In this document: piece after piece, positions 8,818 to 16,514 of the stretch
Layout of the letters: each line of letters begins with the position of its first letter
How positions within the stretch are numbered: position 1 is the stretch's first letter
Origin: Methylacidiphilum caldifontis
GTDB lineage: Bacteria; Verrucomicrobiota; Verrucomicrobiia; Methylacidiphilales; CAMAQI01
Direction of reading: 5' to 3'
Assembly: GCA_945860255.1 (NCBI GenBank)
Contig: CAMAQI010000016.1
Span: forward strand, 1-23,866
DNA: 23,866 nucleotides
The notes under the pieces: generated by a model
Told to the model about the DNA's origin: nothing
What the model saw: only the letters and a program-made list of their open reading frames with translations
Databases searched by the model: none
Position numbers and translations under genes: made by a program

Positions 8818-10011
8818 TTAAAACATTCTCTCCCCAATGACAATCTTGTCTCCGGCCTGAATGAGAAATATTTTATTATTCTCACTCTTTCCCATGGAGC
8901 GAACATTTAAATTAATCATCATTTCCCGATTTCCGATTTTTCGGTAAAGCTTCACTTCCCCAAGATCAGCGAGCCGTGTGGCCCCTCCTGCCGTAGCGAT
9001 CGCTTCAAAAATACTGAGCGACTCCTCTCCCTCAGGAAGTGCGTAAACTCCCGGACTACGAATTTGTCCCAACATCGAATAGTCATTACGTGTCATTTGA
9101 ACGGTCACCGTATCTCCGGCTTTTACGGTAATTTGACGAACACCATCTTTATTCCGTTGCAGATTTTTTGCGTCGTGATGAATGATTTGATCTTGTCCCT
9201 CTGCCGTTCTTTTGATGGTAATTTCTCCAAATTCTCCCGACCGATTAAGACCTCCCGCCATTCCCACCGCCTCCAAGAGACTCATTTCATCGATCATCGG
9301 AGGAAGTTGATACATCCCAGGATTTTTCACAGAGCCCATGAGCACAAACTCCCGTTTTGCGGTCTGAATCACCATCGTATCCCCAGGGAGTAACGCGAAT
9401 CCTCCTCCCCCTTTTTCATTTCGAGAAATAGACTTTGCCTTGGTATCTATAACGATCACCTTCTCTTTTCCATCGATTTGTCGTTTCACCACAACCCGCC
9501 CTAAGTCCCCTGTTCGCGTCGCGCCACCAGCCATTGCGATTGCTTCCATCAACTCAACCGAGTCTTGAAGAGGCGGAACTTCATACATCCCAGGCTTTTC
9601 AACTTGTCCTAAAACAACAATAAAGCGCTTCGAATACTCGACGATTTCGATATTGAGGAGCGGATTGACATAAAATTTTGAAAGCTTTTTTTGAAGCATC
9701 TCCGTGACTTGACTCAACGATCGAGAGGTCACTAAAACGGCGTCAATGTAGGGAATATTGATCATTCCATCTTTTCCGACCCTTGTTCGGACATCAAAAT
9801 CCCCTTCATCCAACAATCGAACACGCAATATATCCCCAACTTGGATCACGTAGCTATCCGGGGCTCTGAGCATTTCTGGAGTTTTGGCAGCCCCAGGCTC
9901 AATCATCTGACCTATTCCCAGTCGTGCTGGAGGGGGCTTTACCTCGCCTTGGAGAAAAAAAATACTCAAAGCGATCCAAATACCAAGGGAATTAGGGATC
10001 GTGAGTTTCAT
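8818..10011 (-). CDS. Wza-like polysaccharide export (OPX) protein with three SLBB repeats
   Basis: A 397-aa OPX-family protein for exopolysaccharide or capsule export through the periplasm. After a hydrophobic leader (IWIALSIFFLQG) comes a Poly_export domain (about 52-125, YVIQVGDILRVRLLDEGDFD). Three tandem SLBB units follow, each opening with a VLGQVEKPGMYEVP-type strand, at about residues 131, 222 and 312. I see no lipobox Cys, so unlike E. coli Wza it is not an obvious lipoprotein. It stops at IVIGERMF without the C-terminal amphipathic helix that forms the Wza outer-membrane pore. It is the first gene of the operon, with a sigma-54-like promoter about 25 nt ahead of the ATG. Shine-Dalgarno is weak. 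Confidence 0.92.
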   Translation of the reverse strand: MKLTIPNSLGIWIALSIFFLQGEVKPPPARLGIGQMIEPGAAKTPEMLRAPDSYVIQVGDILRVRLLDEGDFDVRTRVGKDGMINIPYIDAVLVTSRSLSQVTEMLQKKLSKFYVNPLLNIEIVEYSKRFIVVLGQVEKPGMYEVPPLQDSVELMEAIAMAGGATRTGDLGRVVVKRQIDGKEKVIVIDTKAKSISRNEKGGGGFALLPGDTMVIQTAKREFVLMGSVKNPGMYQLPPMIDEMSLLEAVGMAGGLNRSGEFGEITIKRTAEGQDQIIHHDAKNLQRNKDGVRQITVKAGDTVTVQMTRNDYSMLGQIRSPGVYALPEGEESLSIFEAIATAGGATRLADLGEVKLYRKIGNREMMINLNVRSMGKSENNKIFLIQAGDKIVIGERMF

Positions 10012-10046
10012 AGGTTTCTAAATATCATCTAACTTGTCATAAATTA

Positions 10047-10062
10047 TGCTTAAATCATGCCA
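10047..10062 (-). promoter_or_regulatory. Sigma-54-type promoter of the export operon
   Basis: On the minus strand the sequence reads TGGCAT-GATTT-AAGCA. This matches the -24/-12 consensus TGGCAC-N5-TTGCA with the invariant GG and GC exactly 12 bp apart. The predicted start lies near 10036, giving an untranslated leader of about 25 nt before the wza-like ATG. The spacing and position strengthen the call; no activator gene is in the window. Confidence 0.7.
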
Positions 10063-10394
10063 GAAGACCAGCTCTAAAATGACCTAGGTACTCCCTGCTA
10101 CCGATCCTCTTCCCCACTTAGACTCTTCCTCTTACTCGGTATTAGCAACCCCAATCTAAAGAATTTTCTTTTATCGATTGCTTGGAGAAGAGATCGATTT
10201 ATCCGAATCCCTTTACAAAAATAGGGATATAAGGAAAATATTACCGCTATTGAGAATTTTTTTCTTCATTTCGCTTTTAGCCTTAATTATTCATTGATTT
10301 AAGGATATTTTTTCTCTGTTAATTTATAAAATAAAATGTAAATAAATTGTTAAGTCGCTGCATTTTAACTATTTATAATTTATTTAACTAAAAC
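10063..10394. other. AT-rich divergent control region, no gene
   Basis: This 332-bp stretch separates two outward-facing sigma-54-like promoters. No coding frame is supported. It is strongly AT-rich towards the flgB side and contains two ATCGAT boxes (10173-10178 and 10193-10198, 20 bp apart) plus a CCCTT...AGGG inverted repeat around 10209. Enhancer sites for a sigma-54 activator and a bending protein would be expected here, but I cannot identify them with certainty. Confidence 0.55.
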
Positions 10395-10410
10395 TGGCAC
10401 AGGTTCTGCA
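10395..10410 (+). promoter_or_regulatory. Sigma-54-type promoter of the flagellar operon
   Basis: TGGCAC-AGGTT-CTGCA differs from the sigma-54 consensus TGGCAC-N5-TTGCA at one position and keeps GG and GC 12 bp apart. The expected transcription start (12 nt past the -12 C) is about 10421, only some 4 nt before the flgB ATG at 10425. Confidence 0.8.
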
Positions 10411-10424
10411 GATATTGACATGAG

Positions 10425-10823
10425 ATGAATTCTATTGCCCCGCTTTTCAACGACTCGACGCTTCAAAGCCTTAAGATGAGCTTGAATGCCGCCTCGTTCC
10501 GTCAGCAGGCGATTGCGAGTAATATCGCCAATGTCAATACACCAGGCTATAAAAGATTGGATATTTCGGCTCAATTTCAAGCCTCACTTCAAGATTCGTT
10601 AAAAAGACTCGACCAAGGGGAAGAGGCGCGCCCCCTCTATCCCCAACAAATGATTCAAAAGGATCTCAACGCTTTAGGGGAGAAAACAGATGGAAATAAT
10701 GTCAATCTCGACTCTGAACTCTTAGAAATGACTAAAAATCAAACTCTCTTTGAGTTTTCGAGTCATCTTGCCGCCAAAAGATATAATGGTCTGAAAGTCG
10801 CCATCACAGGGAGATCCTCATGA
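10425..10823 (+). CDS. flgB: Flagellar basal-body proximal rod protein FlgB
   Basis: Subunit of the proximal rod that crosses the periplasm above the MS ring. At 132 aa it has the normal length. The N-terminus (APLFNDSTLQSLKMSLNAAS), the rod signature ASNIANVNTPGYKR and the C-terminal SELLEMTKNQTLFEFSSHL are diagnostic. An in-frame TGA lies at 10416-10418 and the next Met is inside the conserved helix, so the ATG at 10425 is the only sensible start. There is no Shine-Dalgarno, and the sigma-54-like promoter ends 15 bp upstream, so the mRNA may be almost leaderless. It opens a plus-strand operon and overlaps flgC by ATGA. Confidence 0.96.
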   Translation: MNSIAPLFNDSTLQSLKMSLNAASFRQQAIASNIANVNTPGYKRLDISAQFQASLQDSLKRLDQGEEARPLYPQQMIQKDLNALGEKTDGNNVNLDSELLEMTKNQTLFEFSSHLAAKRYNGLKVAITGRSS

Positions 10824-11251
10824 CGAGCAATCTGATTCCTGGCATTGCGATTAGTGGAAGCGCTCTTCAAGCGGAGCGGACCCGTTTAGATGTCATCGCC
10901 ACTAACATCGCACAAAGCAATACAACGAAAGATGCCAACGGTAATCCCTATCGTCGTAAACAAGTGATCTTCGAATCGTATCTTCCACCTGAGATGACCG
11001 GGAAGAGCGATGCTCTTTCCAGCCCTCAAGTAAAGGTCACGAAAATTGTCGATGACCAAAGACCTTTTCAAAAAATTCATATGCCAAATCATCCCCATGC
11101 AGACAATGAGGGGATGGTGACAATGCCGAATGTCGAGGTCATGAGTGAAATGGTCGACATGATCACCGCCAGTCGCGCTTTTGAGGCGAATCTTCAAGTG
11201 ATCAGTACCGCGCGACAAATGTTTTCTCAATCGATGAGGATCGCTCAATAA
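10820..11251 (+). CDS. flgC: Flagellar basal-body rod protein FlgC
   Basis: Second proximal-rod subunit, secreted through the flagellar type III system. The 143-aa product carries the rod signature (LDVIATNIAQSNTTKDANGNPY), the VIFESYLPP region and the conserved C-terminus PNVEVMSEMVDMITASRAFE followed by ANLQVISTARQMF. It begins within the flgB stop (ATGA) behind a GGGAG motif, so translation is probably coupled. The usual flgB-flgC-fliE order is retained. Confidence 0.97.
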   Translation: MTSNLIPGIAISGSALQAERTRLDVIATNIAQSNTTKDANGNPYRRKQVIFESYLPPEMTGKSDALSSPQVKVTKIVDDQRPFQKIHMPNHPHADNEGMVTMPNVEVMSEMVDMITASRAFEANLQVISTARQMFSQSMRIAQ

Positions 11252-11263
11252 CCGAGATAAACG

Positions 11264-11665
11264 ATGACGATTCCCGCTCTTCAATCACTCGCTAGCGCCG
11301 CAACGGTTCCCCTTCCGACGACACAGGGAACTCCATCGGCAGGCATTCCTTCAGGACCATTTAATTTTCAACTTCCTAAGTCGATCGAATTTCAACCCTC
11401 CACAAATTCACCTCAACCTCTGAGCTCTTTAGGTCTCCATGAACCGACGACCTTTGGACATCTCATGCAACAAACCGTTCGGGATGTAAACCAAGTCCAA
11501 AAAGTCTCAGGAGAAAAAGTTCGAGATGTCCTCCAAGGAGGAGCGACTCCCGTCCACGAAGCGATGATCGCAGTGGAGGAGTCGAGTGTTGCTTTCACGA
11601 TGTTAACCGAGATGCGTAATAAACTTCTTGATTCCTATCAGGAGGTCATGCGAATTCCGGTATAA
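11264..11665 (+). CDS. fliE: Flagellar hook-basal body complex protein FliE
   Basis: Adapter between MS ring and proximal rod. The family signature sits in the C-terminal half (FGHLMQQTVRDVNQVQK, TPVHEAMIAVEESSVAFTML, EMRNKLLDSYQEVMRIPV). At 133 aa it is longer than the roughly 100 aa usual for FliE. The extra N-terminal 70 residues are Pro/Ser/Thr/Gln-rich and look disordered. It follows flgC by 12 bp with no clear Shine-Dalgarno. It is separated from fliF by a 155-nt structured gap. Confidence 0.93.
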   Translation: MTIPALQSLASAATVPLPTTQGTPSAGIPSGPFNFQLPKSIEFQPSTNSPQPLSSLGLHEPTTFGHLMQQTVRDVNQVQKVSGEKVRDVLQGGATPVHEAMIAVEESSVAFTMLTEMRNKLLDSYQEVMRIPV

Positions 11666-11680
11666 CGTGAAAGAAAAGAG

Positions 11681-11795
11681 TTAAAACCGTGACGGCAAGG
11701 ATGCTGGGAATCGGTTTTAAAGGTGGTGAAGACCCTCAAGGAAGAGAGTTCAACCACGTTTCGGATAAGCTGAACGATTCAGCAACTCAACGAAA
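11681..11795 (+). promoter_or_regulatory. Structured RNA candidate in the fliE-fliF gap
   Basis: Three consecutive stems can be drawn. P1: TTAAAACCG (11681-11689) with CGGTTTTAA (11712-11720), 9 bp perfect. P2: GTGGTGAA (11723-11730) with TTC-A-ACCAC (11749-11757), one bulge. P3: TTTCG (11759-11763) with CGAAA (11791-11795), enclosing GCTGAA-CGA-TTCAGC (11769-11783). A GGGAGG Shine-Dalgarno for fliF follows at about 11808. No T-tract accompanies any stem, so it is not a terminator. It does not match the c-di-GMP riboswitch consensus as I remember it. Could be a leader, processing site or new motif. Confidence 0.5.
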
Positions 11796-11820
11796 TTAAA
11801 ACGAGCAGGGAGGCTAGGTT

Positions 11821-13488
11821 ATGGACGAGATAAAAAGATCATTGAATCAACTATGGCAAGGGTTATCGGGGTCGAGAAAGTTATCACTGATCGGGAGCTT
11901 TGCTCTGGTCTTTGCCGTGCTCATTGGAATTACCTTTTTTGCGAGCCAGCCGAAATTTAGTCTCCTCTATGCCGGACTCGCTCCGACCGAGGCCTCAAAA
12001 ATTGTTGATTTTCTCCAGGGTAAAAAAATTCAATATCAACTCTCGGATGGAGGAACCACTGTTCTTATTCCTGCCACCGCTGTTTACGAAACCCGTCTCT
12101 CTTTGGCGGCACAAGGAATTCCACGCACCTCCGATTCCGCCGGTGGCGTTGGCTTTGAACTTTTTGATAAGCCGACCTTTGGAGTCTCCGACTTCATGCA
12201 ACGGGCCAATTACTACCGCGCACTCCAAGGAGAGCTTGCGAGAACGATCAAACAATTTGATGAAATTCAAGAAGCCCGCGTGATGATCGTTGTCCCTGAA
12301 GAAAGACTCTTCGTTCGAGAACGACGAGAATCGAAAGCCTCAGTCTTCGTTCAACTTAAACCAGGTCGCGTTCTAGCACCTGGTCAAGTGCAAGCAGTTC
12401 GTTTTTTAGTGGCGAATGGAGTCGAAGGACTTCAGCCGAATCGGGTCACTGTCGTTGATAACACCGGAAAAGCACTTGCTGAAGATGAAAATATCTCCAG
12501 CACCACCTCACTCACTAATCGTCAACAAGCCGCTGTTAAAGAGGCGGAAGAGCATCTTCGCGAGAAAGCTCAATCGATGCTCGATCAGGTTCTCGGACCG
12601 GGAAATTCCGTCGTTCGTATTTCTGCAGAGTTAAATTTTGATACGGTTCAAGAGACCTCGGAACGGTTTGATCCTAAAAACCAAGTTCCTCGTAGTGAAG
12701 TGGTGAATAACGAAGTCAGCGATAGTTCCACACAAAATCCTGGTGGAGCGGCAGGAAGTCCAAGCAATATCGAGGCCTCGAATGCCTCCGCCGCCTCTCC
12801 TATCACAAAATCAAACATCACACGTGAAAATACGACCAATCAATATGAAATCGGTCGGGTGGTTGAAAACCGTCAATATGCGATCGGACAGATTAAAAAA
12901 ATCGGCATCGCTGTTTTCTTGAACACCCGCAAAGGAGGAGGAGCAACCCCTACCGCCACCCCTCGTAACGATGCGGAAAAGAAATCACTCGAAGAGATTG
13001 TCAAAGCGGCAATTGGATTCACTCAAAACGAGACACGAAAGGATTCCTTTCAACTCGTTGAAACGGAATTTAATGACCTCTTTGCCAACACCGCTCCTGT
13101 TGGGAAGACCGACATTGAACAGTTCAAAAAATGGCTCCCTTGGGTCTCTCAAGGATTCCTTCTCTTGATCGCGGTTGGCCTCCTGTTCTACCTTTGGAAG
13201 ACCGTCAAATCGACAACCCAAAGCGACGAAGAGGCTCGAAGCGAATTCGAAGACTTGCTCTCTCAATTTGAGCCCCCTTCCGAAGAGGAGATTAAAATTC
13301 GCCGACGACAACTCACCGGTGAAGAGGAAGAGGAAGAGGCTGAGAAAAGCAAAAAATCGAAACGCCGAGGAGGCGCTCCCGGTCAATTGACGGCCGATGA
13401 AATCTCGAAGCTCATTCAGGACAATCCTTCCAACACCTCCCTTGCGATTCGTCAATGGTTGATCAAAGAAGAGGGAGATGAAGTATAA
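11821..13488 (+). CDS. fliF: Flagellar MS-ring protein FliF
   Basis: Forms the inner-membrane MS ring on which the rod, C ring and export gate assemble. The 555-aa product has two transmembrane helices (about residues 21-41 and 441-460) flanking ring-building motifs: FSLLYAGLAPTEASKIVDFL, the YRALQGELARTIKQFD helix and ARVMIVVPEERLF. The C-terminal cytosolic tail (LTADEISKLIQDNP, SLAIRQWLIKE) is the FliG-binding peptide. A Gly/Ser/Asn-rich insert lies near 300-330 and a Glu/Lys-rich patch near 500. The ATG has a strong GGGAGG 7 nt upstream, the best ribosome site in the operon. Confidence 0.98.
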   Translation: MDEIKRSLNQLWQGLSGSRKLSLIGSFALVFAVLIGITFFASQPKFSLLYAGLAPTEASKIVDFLQGKKIQYQLSDGGTTVLIPATAVYETRLSLAAQGIPRTSDSAGGVGFELFDKPTFGVSDFMQRANYYRALQGELARTIKQFDEIQEARVMIVVPEERLFVRERRESKASVFVQLKPGRVLAPGQVQAVRFLVANGVEGLQPNRVTVVDNTGKALAEDENISSTTSLTNRQQAAVKEAEEHLREKAQSMLDQVLGPGNSVVRISAELNFDTVQETSERFDPKNQVPRSEVVNNEVSDSSTQNPGGAAGSPSNIEASNASAASPITKSNITRENTTNQYEIGRVVENRQYAIGQIKKIGIAVFLNTRKGGGATPTATPRNDAEKKSLEEIVKAAIGFTQNETRKDSFQLVETEFNDLFANTAPVGKTDIEQFKKWLPWVSQGFLLLIAVGLLFYLWKTVKSTTQSDEEARSEFEDLLSQFEPPSEEEIKIRRRQLTGEEEEEEAEKSKKSKRRGGAPGQLTADEISKLIQDNPSNTSLAIRQWLIKEEGDEV

Positions 13489-13533
13489 TTACCGTGAATT
13501 ATCATCACTTCCTGCTAAACTACTCTTATTGAT

Positions 13534-14622
13534 ATGAGTGCCACTCAAGACATCCTCCTCGAAAACAACCTGGATCAACCTGCGCAAAACGGGGCTGATA
13601 ATATTAATCATTTAGAAGGGTGGAATAAAAACCAGAAGCTTGCAGGACTTTTGGTTGTCTTGGGGTCAGATATCGCCTCGACGATTCTGAATCAATTCGA
13701 TGAACGAGAAGTCGAAGAGATCATGAAGGAGATGGCGAAACTGGATTTCATTTCAATTCCCGTCCAGCAGGCAATCGTTAAAGAATTTAGCAACATTACC
13801 GTCCATGCCGTCACTTCCACGGCCGGCGGCCCGAGCTATGCCCGAGCCGTTTTAGAAAAGTCACTGGGAAGTCTTAAGGCAAATGAGATTCTCACCCGAG
13901 TCTCCCCTTCTAAGTTTCGTTCCTTAGAAGCAGGAGTCCTTCGTGAGGTTCAACCCCGCCAGTTGATGAGTTTACTACGAAAAGAACAGACTCAAACATG
14001 GGCCTTGATTCTCTCCTATCTCGAGCCGAGCCGTTGCGCTGAGGTCTTAACCCTCATCGCTCCAGAACAACGAACCGAGATCGTCGAACGTCTTGCGATG
14101 ATGGATGCCGTCTCCTCAGAGGTCGTCTCCCAAGTCATGACCTTGATCAAAAACCGCTTGCAGCTCCGAAATCAGGTCGATTTCTCGACGACAGGAGGAA
14201 CTAAAAATCTTGCGGAAGTTCTCAACGTTCTCGATGAAGCGACCTCAAATCAGATCCTCAACAGTCTGGAAGAAAAAAATCCGGATGTCTCCCGAGCGAT
14301 CAAAAAACTTCTCTTCACTTTCGAAGATCTCAACGATCTCGACAAATCGCAAATGCAACGTGTTCTACGCGAAGTCGATTTCCAGATCCTTGCCAAGTCC
14401 CTCAAAACAGCGAGCGAAAAACTCAAAGCCCTTATTTTTGGAGCCCTCTCCAAACGAGCCGTGGAGTCTCTCCAAGAGGAACTCAAGTTTATGCCTCCTG
14501 TTCGCTTGCGCGATGTCGAAGAGGCTCAAGACAAAATCGTCGAGGCCGTTCGACGACTTGAATCCTCCGGTGAAATTACGATCATCCGTAAGGGTGGTGG
14601 TGGTTCTGACTCGATCGTCTAA
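13534..14622 (+). CDS. fliG: Flagellar motor switch protein FliG
   Basis: Rotor protein of the C ring that contacts the stators and sets torque and direction. The three FliG domains are recognisable in 362 aa. The N-domain (KLAGLLVVLGSDIASTILNQ) binds FliF. The middle domain contains SLLRKEQTQTWALILSYLEP. The C-domain has VLREVDFQILAKSLKTAS and MPPVRLRDVEEAQDKIVEAV with the charged torque helix. The EHPQ-type motif of the middle domain is EQTQT here (residues 151-155), a substitution at a surface important for FliM contact. The first about 30 residues are an extra polar extension. It lies 45 bp after fliF with no visible Shine-Dalgarno. Confidence 0.97.
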   Translation: MSATQDILLENNLDQPAQNGADNINHLEGWNKNQKLAGLLVVLGSDIASTILNQFDEREVEEIMKEMAKLDFISIPVQQAIVKEFSNITVHAVTSTAGGPSYARAVLEKSLGSLKANEILTRVSPSKFRSLEAGVLREVQPRQLMSLLRKEQTQTWALILSYLEPSRCAEVLTLIAPEQRTEIVERLAMMDAVSSEVVSQVMTLIKNRLQLRNQVDFSTTGGTKNLAEVLNVLDEATSNQILNSLEEKNPDVSRAIKKLLFTFEDLNDLDKSQMQRVLREVDFQILAKSLKTASEKLKALIFGALSKRAVESLQEELKFMPPVRLRDVEEAQDKIVEAVRRLESSGEITIIRKGGGGSDSIV

Positions 14623-14634
14623 AGAGAATCGCTC

Positions 14635-15198
14635 ATGCAAATCAAATTTGCCATTCCTACCAAAATTACCAAAATCGAGCGAATCGAGAACAAGCCCCCT
14701 CTTGACTCCAAACAGTTCGATGAAGGGTTTCACGCCGGCTATCAAGCAGGCAAATGGCAGGCCGCCTTGGAACAGAAAAAATGGATCGACGCGCAGAAAA
14801 TGGAGTGGCAAAAATCGCTCCAAGCACTGACCTCCCTTCATCAAGAGTCGAGAGCCTTAATCGCCTCTGATTTCCCTGAACTCATCCAATTAATCACCGA
14901 TAAACTTCTTCGGAAAAATCCGTTCACGCATCAGCAAATTGCAGAGGAGATCCAATCGTTGCTTCGAGACCTCAGCGAGGCTCAATCGATTCGTATTGAA
15001 TGCTCCCCTTTAGACCTCGAAAGTATTCAAAATATTTGTGAAAAAACCGGAATGATCCTTGGACAGGGAACAATTCAGTGGAAATCCAATCACGATCTCA
15101 CTGCGGGAGAGTATCGAATCCATAGCGATCTCGGGTCGATTGATGGACGTCTTCAACTGAAATTGGCAAAACTTAAACTTGCCTTGGATCAATCATGA
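14635..15198 (+). CDS. fliH: Flagellar export stator protein FliH
   Basis: Cytosolic partner of the FliI ATPase that tethers it to the C ring and export gate. The 187-aa product is short of the E. coli 228 aa. A GxxxG ladder (FDEGFHAGYQAGKWQAALE), typical of FliH, precedes a coiled coil. The C-terminal half matches the V/A-ATPase E-subunit-like fold (ELIQLITDKLLRK, TAGEYRIHSDLGSIDGRL). It sits 12 bp after fliG and overlaps fliI by ATGA, the standard order. Confidence 0.9.
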   Translation: MQIKFAIPTKITKIERIENKPPLDSKQFDEGFHAGYQAGKWQAALEQKKWIDAQKMEWQKSLQALTSLHQESRALIASDFPELIQLITDKLLRKNPFTHQQIAEEIQSLLRDLSEAQSIRIECSPLDLESIQNICEKTGMILGQGTIQWKSNHDLTAGEYRIHSDLGSIDGRLQLKLAKLKLALDQS

Positions 15199-16514
15199 AA
15201 GAGCTCCTGAAGCCCCTTCAACGATCGATTCAAGAAATGGATTCCTACGCCATTTCCGGTCGAGTCTCGAAGGTCGTCGGACTCACGGTCGAATCGCAAG
15301 GCCCCCCCGCCTCTCTGGGAACCGCATGCTGGATTCAAACCCACCAAGGCCATCGAATCCTTTCGGAGGTCGTCGGATTTAGAGAGAACAAATTACTTCT
15401 CATGCCTTGGGAGGATCTTAAAGGAATTGCCCCTGGAGATGCCGTTCAATCGTTGGGAACTCCCCCTCAAATCCCGGTCGGGGATCATGTCCTGGGAAGA
15501 ATGCTCGATCCGCTTGGACGACCGATCGATGATCTCGGGCCGCTCCCCCAAGAGACCCTCCGCTCACCGATGGTTCAAAAGGTCCCCTCTCCCACTAAAC
15601 GACCGCGGATTCAAAAAACGTTTAAGACAGGCATTCGGGCGATTGATGCCTTTGCCACCTGTGGCGTCGGCCAACGTCTCGGTCTTTTTGCCGGAAGCGG
15701 CGTCGGTAAAAGCAGTCTTCTGGGAATGATTGCACGTTATGCAGAATCGGATATTAACGTCATCGCTTTAATTGGAGAGCGAGGTCGCGAGGTCCTGGAA
15801 TTTGTTGAAAAAGATTTAGGCCCTGAAGCGCTCAAAAAAACCGTTTTAATTATCGCCACCTCCGATCAACCGGCCCTCGTTCGGATTAAAGCCGCCCATA
15901 CGGCGAATACAATTGCGGCCCATTTCCGCGCGCAGGGAAAACATGTCCTGCTGATGATGGATTCCCTGACACGCCTTGCGATGGCCCAACGCGAAGTCGG
16001 TCTTGCGATCGGAGAACCTCCGGCCACTCGTGGCTATCCCCCCTCAGTTTTCGGACTTTTCCCGGTTATTTTGGAGCAAGCCGGCTGTTACGATCAAGGG
16101 GCGATCACCGCTTTTTATACCGTCCTCACCGAAGGGGACGATTGGAATGATCCCGTCAGCGATTGCGCCCGATCGATTCTCGATGGCCATCTTCTCCTCA
16201 CCCGCCGACTCGCCGCAGAAAATCACTATCCTGCGATCGATATCCTCGAGAGCTTAAGCCGTCTTCAACCGGATCTCGTGACCGAGTCCCATCAAAATCT
16301 CGCAGGGAAAGCAAGGCATGTTTTGGCGATTCAACGTCAATATCGAGAGCTGATTGAGATCGGCGCATACACCCCCGGAAATAATACACAACTCGATCAA
16401 GCTCTTCACCTCTACCCTCAACTGATCGATTTTTTACGTCAAAAAATCTCTGTCAAAGTGGAGTTTGAAGAGACGCTGAAAACCCTTGAGTCGATTCTCG
16501 GAGGGATGAAATGA
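15195..16514 (+). CDS. fliI: Flagellar type III export ATPase FliI
   Basis: Hexameric ATPase that energises unfolding and release of export substrates at the flagellar gate. In 439 aa it shows the F1-beta-like N-domain, a Walker A P-loop AGSGVGKSS at about residues 166-174, ALIGERGREVLEFVE, Walker B HVLLMMDSLTRLA, and the FliI/SctN marker EPPATRGYPPSVF. The synteny with fliH and fliJ separates it from virulence-type SctN and from ATP synthase. Start and stop both overlap neighbours (ATGA), indicating tight coupling. Confidence 0.98.
   Translation: MKELLKPLQRSIQEMDSYAISGRVSKVVGLTVESQGPPASLGTACWIQTHQGHRILSEVVGFRENKLLLMPWEDLKGIAPGDAVQSLGTPPQIPVGDHVLGRMLDPLGRPIDDLGPLPQETLRSPMVQKVPSPTKRPRIQKTFKTGIRAIDAFATCGVGQRLGLFAGSGVGKSSLLGMIARYAESDINVIALIGERGREVLEFVEKDLGPEALKKTVLIIATSDQPALVRIKAAHTANTIAAHFRAQGKHVLLMMDSLTRLAMAQREVGLAIGEPPATRGYPPSVFGLFPVILEQAGCYDQGAITAFYTVLTEGDDWNDPVSDCARSILDGHLLLTRRLAAENHYPAIDILESLSRLQPDLVTESHQNLAGKARHVLAIQRQYRELIEIGAYTPGNNTQLDQALHLYPQLIDFLRQKISVKVEFEETLKTLESILGGMK

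Noticed and set aside
11681..11820. c-di-GMP riboswitch between fliE and fliF
   Set aside because: The conserved core sequences I know for the two c-di-GMP classes are absent. The element is kept as an unclassified structured leader.
14210..14830. 206-aa plus-strand open frame overlapping fliG and fliH
   Set aside because: It is out of frame with two well-conserved flagellar genes, rich in Ser/Arg/Lys as expected for a shadow frame, and has no family resemblance.
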